Shown: in pieces, positions 1 to 5,618 of the stretch
Layout of the letters: each line of letters starts with the position of its first letter
How positions within the stretch are numbered: the stretch's first letter is position 1
Translations under genes and position numbers: made by a program
NCBI GenBank assembly: GCA_031260095.1
Contig: JAIRKN010000111.1
Location: 1-7,425 of the forward strand
Direction: 5' to 3'
Length of the DNA stretch: 7,425 bases
Origin: Tannerella sp.
Lineage (GTDB): Bacteria; Bacteroidota; Bacteroidia; Bacteroidales; Tannerellaceae
Notes under the pieces: model-generated
Database searches by the model: none
Told to the model about the DNA's origin: nothing
What the model saw: the letters and a program-made list of their open reading frames with translations, nothing else

Positions 1-1244
1 TGAAACCGGAGGAACTTTATCCTATTTTTGCGAAAGAACTTGTTGCACAGGAATTGAACCGGACCGATTCATGGATTGAAATCCCGGATGAGATCCGCGA
101 TATGTACCGGGTGTGGCGGCCGACCCCGTTAGTTCGCGCTTTCGGATTGGAGAAAGCGCTGGATACGCCGGCGCATATTTATTTTAAAAATGAAAGTATC
201 AGCCCGGTCGGTTCGCACAAACTTAATTCCGCGATTGCCCAGGCGTATTATTGCAAAAAGGAGGGAATTACGAATATTACGACCGAAACGGGCGCCGGAC
301 AGTGGGGCGCCGCCATGTCGTACGCAGCAAAAGCGTTCGGACTGGAACTGGCGGTTTATATGGTCAAGATCAGTTATGAACAAAAGCCGTACCGCCGTTC
401 TATCATGCAGACGTTCGGGGCGCAGGTGATCGCTTCTCCGAGTATGAGCACAAAAGCAGGACGTAAAATACTGACGGAGCAACCGCAATATATGGGCAGC
501 CTCGGAACGGCCATTTCCGAAGCCATTGAACTCGCCCTGCAAACGCCTAATTGCCGTTATGTGCTGGGGAGCGTTCTCAATCATGTGGTACTTCATCAGA
601 CCGTGATCGGGCTTGAAGCGGAGAAACAAATGGCAATGGCGGGAGAGTATCCGGATGTAGTGATAGCCTGTTTCGGCGGCGGCTCAAATTTTGGGGGAAT
701 AGCGTTTCCTTTCTTACGCCATAATTTTACGGAAGGGAAAGACGTGCGGGTTATCGCTGCCGAACCGTCGTCATGTCCCAAACTTACACGCGGCGTCTTT
801 CAATACGACTTCGGCGACGAGGCGGGATATACGCCCTTCCTGCCGATGTATACGCTTGGACATACCTTTGCTCCTCCTCACATTCATGCGGGCGGACTGC
901 GTTATCACGGAGCGGGAACGATTGTAAGCCAATTAAATAAAGACGGACTGATAGAAGCGGTTGACATTAAACAGTTAGACGCCTTTAAAGCGGCCGTGCT
1001 TTTCGCGCAGACCGAAAGTATTATTCCGGCCCCCGAATCGTCGCACGCAATTGCTGCGGTTATTCGTGAAGCGGAAAAGGCAAAAGAAGAAGGGACACAA
1101 AAAACGATATTATTTAATCTTTCCGGACACGGTTTGATCGATCTGGCTTCAGACGACAGTTATTTCGCCGGCGATTTATCCAACTACGAATTGACCGAAG
1201 CAGATTTGGCAAAAAGTATAGATCCGCTTGAGAAAATAATCTGA
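1..1244 (+). CDS. trpB: Tryptophan synthase beta chain, TrpB2 type (5' partial)
   Basis: PLP-dependent enzyme that condenses indole with serine (or an activated serine) to make tryptophan in the cytoplasm. The frame is open from base 3 and reads KPEELYPIFAKELVAQEL before the TTG at 54. This matches the usual TrpB2 N-terminal region, so 54 is not the start and the true start lies left of the window. About 413 residues are visible; I estimate a few dozen are missing. Visible motifs: the PLP-binding lysine in GSHKLNSA (Lys codon 219-221), the catalytic-glutamate motif TETGAGQWG, the glycine-rich phosphate loop FGGGSNFGG (about 672-698), and the C-terminal LSGHGLIDL. SPVGSHK, GAGQWG and the length favour the TrpB2 subgroup over TrpB1, which works with TrpA. 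No trpA follows. Some TrpB2 enzymes prefer O-phosphoserine; the sequence does not decide this. The family is confident; the physiological substrate is not. Confidence 0.95.
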   Translation, partial: KPEELYPIFAKELVAQELNRTDSWIEIPDEIRDMYRVWRPTPLVRAFGLEKALDTPAHIYFKNESISPVGSHKLNSAIAQAYYCKKEGITNITTETGAGQWGAAMSYAAKAFGLELAVYMVKISYEQKPYRRSIMQTFGAQVIASPSMSTKAGRKILTEQPQYMGSLGTAISEAIELALQTPNCRYVLGSVLNHVVLHQTVIGLEAEKQMAMAGEYPDVVIACFGGGSNFGGIAFPFLRHNFTEGKDVRVIAAEPSSCPKLTRGVFQYDFGDEAGYTPFLPMYTLGHTFAPPHIHAGGLRYHGAGTIVSQLNKDGLIEAVDIKQLDAFKAAVLFAQTESIIPAPESSHAIAAVIREAEKAKEEGTQKTILFNLSGHGLIDLASDDSYFAGDLSNYELTEADLAKSIDPLEKII

Positions 1245-1314
1245 AACATCCCGTAACCGTATCAAAAAGCCATTAGCAGGAGTAATATTTTTCAAACAAA
1301 CAAAGGAAAATGAC

Positions 1315-1380
1315 AAAATCGTCATGACGGGTACGGGCGGATTCGCAACGGTTGGAACGCGTCTTACAATGACGTTTTTT
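1315..1380 (+). terminator. Weak candidate terminator downstream of trpB2
   Basis: CGTCAT at 1320-1325 can pair with ATGACG at 1369-1374. The stem could extend past one mismatch into A/U pairs, because AAAA lies upstream and a run of six T (1375-1380) follows. An alternative local hairpin uses CGTC 1360-1363 and GACG 1371-1374 with a 7-nt loop before the same T run. The first stem has a long loop and the second is only 4-5 bp, so neither is a strong intrinsic terminator. Position (about 130 bp after the trpB2 stop) and orientation fit a role in ending the trpB2 transcript. The T run lies inside the 3' end of the possible minus-strand small gene. Confidence 0.25.
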
Positions 1381-1498
1381 GCAAATAATAGATTAACAGG
1401 CTGTTTTCGGCTTCGTTACGGAATGAATATTTGCAGGGACGCAGTGCGGTATAAATAAATTCATGAATTTCTCCTGAAATTTGTATTACCGGTTCCAT
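1364..1498 (-). CDS. Possible small hypothetical protein, 44 aa
   Basis: On the minus strand an ATG at 1498 opens a 44-codon frame ending at TAA (1366-1364). It begins MEPVIQISGEIHEFIYTALR and ends with ENSLLIYYLQKTSL. The composition is protein-like: mixed hydrophobic and charged residues, a single cysteine, and codons similar to those of the neighbouring genes. There is no signal peptide or membrane segment. I do not recognise a family. It lies 87 bp downstream of the AraC-type gene on the same strand, so it could be read from that promoter. I see no promoter or Shine-Dalgarno site of its own. It could be a real small protein, the remnant of a longer gene, or chance. A 44-codon plus-strand frame (1324-1458) overlaps it and looks less protein-like. 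Confidence 0.3.
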   Translation of the reverse strand: MEPVIQISGEIHEFIYTALRPCKYSFRNEAENSLLIYYLQKTSL

Positions 1499-1585
1499 AA
1501 TTATTAATTAATGTACGAGCGAACATTATTTGTTAAATACAATCGAATATAATTGATAAGAACAAAATACATCTATATAAAGACT

Positions 1586-2476
1586 TCATTTCTTTTTCGA
1601 CTTTCCGGATTTTTTTGCCATTGCCTGCGCCTCTTTGATCATCACACCGGGAGACTCGTTAAAATACCGGCGACAGAAACGGTTAAAATGACTGGGTGAA
1701 TTAAAATGAAATTTATCCATTGTATCAGAAATCGTAACACCCGGCTTCATAAGGAATAGCCGCAATCGTTTGGCGGTCTCCTGTTGCATCCAACGGGCCG
1801 GAGATGTCCCAAACTCCTCGCGGAAACGCTTGTCAAAGTTTTTTCGCCCCATCCCTACAAGATTTGCAAACTCCGTTACCCGTCCGCTTTCCAGCTTGGG
1901 ATACTTTTCCAATACCTTATTCCGAAAACTCATCGAATGGCAGATGAGCGGAGATAGGAAGGCTATGAGATCCTTTCGGGAACAAAATTGACGTAATAAA
2001 ATAAAAAATTCGCGATGTTTCAAATTGTTGAAATGTTTGCAATCGACTTTCAACTTCTGAAAATACAACAATTGATCAAGAAAAACACGCACAGGGGCCG
2101 GAATAAACACAGGTCTGAAATCATAACTCAACTTCTCCGCCTCAGGCAGATATGCCCGGAACAATTGTTGGTCGCAGGAAGAGAGAACGGTATCAAAATA
2201 CATGACATAGAGCTTTGTCTTCTTCACCGCTTTCATACGGATGGCGGACGACCGTAACAGAAAAATCATTTCATCAGATTGGAACAGGCGGTTTTCAAAT
2301 TCGTTGCAACAAATATTTAAAACACCCTTCAAAACAAAAAATATAAAATTCAACGGCAAACTACCATTCCGAATCTCCTCTCCCGCATTTAACTCATAAT
2401 AAGCAAAAGCAGTCTTCGCGTCTACCTGATCCGCACGGCATACGCCCAAGTCTTTTATCTTAAAAATATTCTCCAT
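1586..2476 (-). CDS. AraC-family transcriptional regulator
   Basis: 296-residue DNA-binding regulator. The C-terminal third is an AraC-type double helix-turn-helix. The first HTH, about residues 198-230, contains VTEFANLVGMGRKNFDKRF followed by EEFGTSPARWM. The second, about 247-283, contains TISDTMDKFHFNSPSHFNRF, then CRRYFNESPGVMI, matching the family signature. A lysine-rich tail (AKKSGKSKKK) ends the protein. The N-terminal part (1-180) has beta-rich stretches such as NFIFFVLKGVLNI, consistent with a small-ligand sensor of the cupin-like kind, but I cannot name a ligand. The ATG at 2476 fits a promoter about 40-70 bp upstream. A GGTGG stretch upstream is at best a weak ribosome-binding site. 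The gene is divergent from the 986-residue dikinase-like gene and shares its promoter DNA, so it may regulate that gene and itself; this is inference from position. Confidence 0.93.
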   Translation of the reverse strand: MENIFKIKDLGVCRADQVDAKTAFAYYELNAGEEIRNGSLPLNFIFFVLKGVLNICCNEFENRLFQSDEMIFLLRSSAIRMKAVKKTKLYVMYFDTVLSSCDQQLFRAYLPEAEKLSYDFRPVFIPAPVRVFLDQLLYFQKLKVDCKHFNNLKHREFFILLRQFCSRKDLIAFLSPLICHSMSFRNKVLEKYPKLESGRVTEFANLVGMGRKNFDKRFREEFGTSPARWMQQETAKRLRLFLMKPGVTISDTMDKFHFNSPSHFNRFCRRYFNESPGVMIKEAQAMAKKSGKSKKK

Positions 2477-2513
2477 GAAAAGTTACCACCCATCTTCTTT
2501 TTTCAGAACAGGG

Positions 2514-2543
2514 TTGCAAATATATAGATTTTTAATATATTTG
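2514..2543 (+). promoter_or_regulatory. Bacteroidetes-type promoter for the dikinase-like operon
   Basis: On the plus strand TTG (2514-2516), a 19-bp spacer and TATATTTG (2536-2543) match the Bacteroidetes -33/-7 promoter consensus exactly. Initiation is expected near 2550, leaving a short AT-rich leader of about 25 nt before the ATG at 2575. The leader has no Shine-Dalgarno sequence, which is common in this phylum. No promoter is visible ahead of the acyl-CoA synthetase gene downstream, so this one may serve both. Confidence 0.82.
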
Positions 2544-2546
2544 CAA
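2517..2546 (-). promoter_or_regulatory. Bacteroidetes-type promoter for the AraC-type gene
   Basis: On the minus strand TTG (2546-2544) is followed by exactly 19 bp and then TATATTTG (2524-2517), a full match to the Bacteroidetes -7 consensus TAnnTTTG with its -33 TTG. Transcription would start near 2510, giving a leader of roughly 33 nt before the ATG at 2476. It occupies the same bases as the opposite promoter driving the gene at 2575. The start site is inferred from consensus spacing. Confidence 0.8.
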
Positions 2547-2574
2547 TATAAATCCAATAATTTTAGATATAATT

Positions 2575-5535
2575 ATGAGTGGAATACAGGAGTTTCGGAA
2601 TGTGGCCTTTAGAGATACCTCCTTTGCAAAGCTGATGCAAAAGCGGATCTATAACATACTGCTGATAGCGACAAAATATGATGCGTTTATGCTGGAAGAC
2701 GATGGACGTGTAGATGAACAGATCTTTAATGAATACACTTCGTTAAGTCTGCGCTACCCTCCCCGGTTCACCCAGGTAACAACAGAAGAAGAAGCGCTGA
2801 ACGAACTGAACAACCTCGGATTTGACCTGATCATTTTTATGCCGAACATCGTAGACCGCGATCTGTTCGGAACCGCCAAGGAAATCAAACGTCGTTATCC
2901 GGAGATCCCGATCGTTGTGCTGACTCCCTTTTCCAAAGAAGCGTCCAAATACATCGCAAACGAAGACCTTAGCGCTATTGATTATGTCTTCAATTGGTTG
3001 GGAAATTCGGAATTGCTACTGGCGATCATCAAACTGATCGAGGATAAGATGAACGCGCCGGATGATACGGAAAGCGTGGGCGTACAGATCATCTTATTGG
3101 TAGAGGATTCTATTCGCTTTTACTCTTCAACACTCCCCTATCTGTACCGGTTCGTACTGGAACAAAGTCAGGAGTTCGCAAAAGAGGCGTTGAATGAGCA
3201 TCAAAAAACCCTGCGTATGCGGGGACGCCCTAAAATACAACTGGCGCGGACGTATGAAGAAGCGATCCGCATTTTTAATGATTATAAAGATAATATTCTG
3301 GGGATTATATGCGACATCAGTTTCCTGCATGAAGACGAAAAAGATCCGGCCGCCGGGTATAAATTTTGTAGTTATGTACGTAAAGAAGGAGGTCCCATAC
3401 CGATTATTCTCGAATCGTCCGATCCGGAAAACCAAAAGTATGCAAAGGAGTTGGGCGCATCCTTCATCTATAAACAATCAAAAACGTATGCGTACGAACT
3501 GAAAAAGAAGATCATGCAACGTTTCGGATTCGGTGACTTCGTGATCCTGAATCCCGAAACAAAGGAAGAGATCATGCGCATAAAGGATCTGAAAGGTCTT
3601 CAATACAAAATGATGGATATTCCCGAAGATTCGTTGCGGTATCATCTTTCACGCAATCACTTTTCCCGTTTTTTCTATTCACGGGCCATGTTTCCGCCCG
3701 CGGAACTGCTCAAACGTGTGGATGTAAGCGAATACAAAGACATGGATGAGGCCCGGCAATTCATTTTTGATATTATTGTACAGTACCGTAAAATGAAAAA
3801 TTTCGGTGTAGTGGCCGTGTACCAGAAAGAGCGGTTCGATGAATACAGTAATTTTGCACGGATTGGAGACGGATCGCTCGGCGGTAAAGGTCGCGGACTG
3901 GCATTCATCGGCGCTATGATCAAACGCTATCCTCAGCTGGAAAAGGAGAATTTTCCCGTCAATATCCCCAAAACAGTCGTATTATGTACCGATATCTTCG
4001 ATGAATTCATGGAAACGAACCACTTATATTCGATTGCGTTGAGCGATGCCGAAGATGGTGAAATCTTCCGGTACTTCCTGCACGCCAGTCTGCCGACCCG
4101 CCTGATCGACGATCTGATGGCATTCTTTGAAGTCATCAGGCGTCCGGTAGCCGTCCGCTCGTCAAGTCTGCTGGAAGATGCGCATTATCAACCTTTCGCC
4201 GGCGTATATACCACCTATATGGTACCGAACATGTCCGATAAATACGAGATGCTGCAATCCGTAAGCGATGCGATCAAAGGGGTTTACGCATCCGTATTTT
4301 ATAAAGACAGTAAGGCGTACATGAAAGCGACGAGTAATCTGATCGAAAATGAAAAAATGGCGATCGTCCTTCAGGAAGTTGTCGGACGGCAATATGGAGA
4401 TCATCTGTATCCGACGATCAGTGGGGTGGCCAAATCACTGAACTTCTATCCGATAGGAAACGAAAAGGCGGAAGACGGAATAGCAAATATCGCACTTGGT
4501 CTGGGGAAATATGTGGTGGACGGAGGCGTCACACTGAGATTCTCTCCGCGTCACCCTCACAATATCTTACAAATGAGTACGATGGATTTTGCGCTACGCG
4601 AAACGCAGACCCACTTCCTGGCGCTGGACACGAAAGACGCTCCATTAAGCCTGGCCGCCAACGACGCGTTCAACCTGATCAAACTGTCCGTCAAAGATGC
4701 GGATCAGGATGGAATCCTGAAGTATATCGTGTCGACCTTCGATCCGCAAAACCAGGTCATACAGGACGGCTATTATCCCGGAGGAAGAAAAATACTGTCG
4801 TTTGCAAACATCCTGCAATACGACATGCTTCCGCTGAGTGAAACGCTCAATGAACTGCTGGAAATAGGAGAAAAAGAAATGGGACGGCCGGTAGAAATTG
4901 AGTTTGCCGTCGATATCAAGCCCGATTGCCGCGACAAAGGCTCTTTTTACATGCTCCAGATCCGGCCGATTGTCGACCGGAAAGAACTGGTTGACGAAAA
5001 CCTCGAAATAATCGATAAGAAAGATACTATTCTATACTCAAAAAGCGTACTCGGTCATGGTATTATAAATAATGTATATGATGTATTATATGTGAAGTCA
5101 GATGCGTTTAATTCGTCAAATAATCAACAGATCGCTTATGATATCGAACGAATTAACCGGCAATTTACGGAAAAGGAGGAAGGATATGTTCTGGCCGGTC
5201 CGGGACGTTGGGGAAGCAGCGACCCTTGGCTCGGTATTCCGGTAAAATGGCCGCACATAAGCAATGCGCGCGTTATAGCGGAATATAGCTTGGCCCATTA
5301 TCATATAGATCCAAGCCAGGGTACGCATTTCTTCCAGAACCTGACGTCCTGCGCCGCCGGATATTTTACGATAAATCCGAATGACGGCGATCTGTTCGAT
5401 GAGGATTATCTGAACAGGCAACCGGCCGTCGAAGAAACAAAATTCCTGCGGCTTGTCCGTTTCAAAGAACCCATCCTTATCAAAATGGACGGGAAAAAAA
5501 GTATCGGGGTCGTTATGAAATCAACGCATAATTGA
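2575..5535 (+). CDS. Receiver-like / PEP synthase-type ATP-grasp multidomain protein
   Basis: 986 residues, cytoplasmic by lack of signal or membrane segments. Residues 26-160 resemble a response-regulator receiver, but the phosphoacceptor position is Met89 (DLIIFMP) and the acidic pair is missing. Residues 168-316 form a second receiver with the key residues apparently present: Glu177-Asp178, Asp247 (GIICDIS), Ser281/282 and Lys300. After a linker of unknown fold, residues 424-805 form a PEP synthase/PPDK-type nucleotide-binding domain: SLGGKGRGLAF (434-444), VAVRSSSLLED (525-535), FAGVYTTY (541-548), IALGLGKYVVDGGV (639-652), VEIEFAVD (773-780) and LQIRPI (794-799). The phosphohistidine swivel motif and PEP-binding barrel of true PEP synthase are not seen. 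Instead an unrecognised domain (about 815-986) follows, with GPGRWGSSDPWLGIPVKW. The protein probably binds ATP; its reaction is unknown. Databases may label such proteins PEP synthase, which the missing domains do not support. Confidence 0.93.
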   Translation: MSGIQEFRNVAFRDTSFAKLMQKRIYNILLIATKYDAFMLEDDGRVDEQIFNEYTSLSLRYPPRFTQVTTEEEALNELNNLGFDLIIFMPNIVDRDLFGTAKEIKRRYPEIPIVVLTPFSKEASKYIANEDLSAIDYVFNWLGNSELLLAIIKLIEDKMNAPDDTESVGVQIILLVEDSIRFYSSTLPYLYRFVLEQSQEFAKEALNEHQKTLRMRGRPKIQLARTYEEAIRIFNDYKDNILGIICDISFLHEDEKDPAAGYKFCSYVRKEGGPIPIILESSDPENQKYAKELGASFIYKQSKTYAYELKKKIMQRFGFGDFVILNPETKEEIMRIKDLKGLQYKMMDIPEDSLRYHLSRNHFSRFFYSRAMFPPAELLKRVDVSEYKDMDEARQFIFDIIVQYRKMKNFGVVAVYQKERFDEYSNFARIGDGSLGGKGRGLAFIGAMIKRYPQLEKENFPVNIPKTVVLCTDIFDEFMETNHLYSIALSDAEDGEIFRYFLHASLPTRLIDDLMAFFEVIRRPVAVRSSSLLEDAHYQPFAGVYTTYMVPNMSDKYEMLQSVSDAIKGVYASVFYKDSKAYMKATSNLIENEKMAIVLQEVVGRQYGDHLYPTISGVAKSLNFYPIGNEKAEDGIANIALGLGKYVVDGGVTLRFSPRHPHNILQMSTMDFALRETQTHFLALDTKDAPLSLAANDAFNLIKLSVKDADQDGILKYIVSTFDPQNQVIQDGYYPGGRKILSFANILQYDMLPLSETLNELLEIGEKEMGRPVEIEFAVDIKPDCRDKGSFYMLQIRPIVDRKELVDENLEIIDKKDTILYSKSVLGHGIINNVYDVLYVKSDAFNSSNNQQIAYDIERINRQFTEKEEGYVLAGPGRWGSSDPWLGIPVKWPHISNARVIAEYSLAHYHIDPSQGTHFFQNLTSCAAGYFTINPNDGDLFDEDYLNRQPAVEETKFLRLVRFKEPILIKMDGKKSIGVVMKSTHN

Positions 5536-5618
5536 TCGTGTATGGCTTTTGTTTTTACAGGTATACACCGCCGGGAACTGAAAACTAATGATGAAAATAA
5601 TTTTTAAACTATATTATT

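Larger units (their letters stand above)
1245..1585. other. Intergenic region between trpB2 and the AraC-type gene
   Basis: This 341-bp gap lies between a plus-strand gene end and a minus-strand gene end, so it is a convergent region. The only contents I can point to are a weak hairpin followed by six T residues near 1320-1380 and a 44-codon minus-strand reading frame at 1364-1498, both listed separately. The rest (1499-1585) is very AT-rich, with a 10-bp palindrome ATTAATTAAT at 1503-1512. It shows no TAnnTTTG promoter on either strand and no convincing terminator for the AraC-type gene. No RNA gene or repeat was seen. Confidence 0.7.
2514..2546. repeat. Perfect 11-bp inverted repeat forming two overlapping promoters
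   Basis: TTGCAAATATA (2514-2524) and TATATTTGCAA (2536-2546) are perfect inverted copies separated by an 11-bp spacer. Each arm holds the -33 TTG of one promoter and the reversed -7 box of the other, so one symmetric element serves both directions. It could also be a protein-binding site, but AraC-type regulators more often bind direct repeats, so the promoter reading is preferred. Confidence 0.85.

Noticed and set aside
54..56. TTG as the start codon of the trpB2 gene
   Set aside because: The frame is open to the left edge of the window and encodes residues typical of the TrpB2 N-terminal region, so the gene begins outside the window.
1320..1329. CGTCATGACG, a 10-bp perfect palindrome
   Set aside because: A single short palindrome with no partner copy and no adjacent promoter; chance is a sufficient explanation, and half of it is used in the candidate terminator stem.
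1324..1458. 44-codon plus-strand reading frame starting MTGTGGFATV
   Set aside because: It overlaps the more protein-like minus-strand frame, has a composition rich in Thr, Gly and Arg typical of a shadow frame, and spans the candidate trpB2 terminator.
5020..5130. AT-rich patch inside the dikinase-like gene
   Set aside because: Considered as an internal promoter or a recombination joint. It has no TAnnTTTG box, the reading frame is intact, and it coincides with a linker between domains.
2575..5535. Naming the 986-residue protein PEP synthase (ppsA) or pyruvate phosphate dikinase (ppdK)
   Set aside because: Only the N-terminal ATP-grasp part resembles those enzymes; the phosphohistidine motif and PEP-binding domain are not found, so the name would mislead.
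5588..5618. Upstream ATGATG before the acyl-CoA synthetase gene as an alternative start or leader peptide
   Set aside because: It is out of frame with the synthetase and its frame gives no protein-like sequence; the ATG at 5619 matches the family N-terminus.
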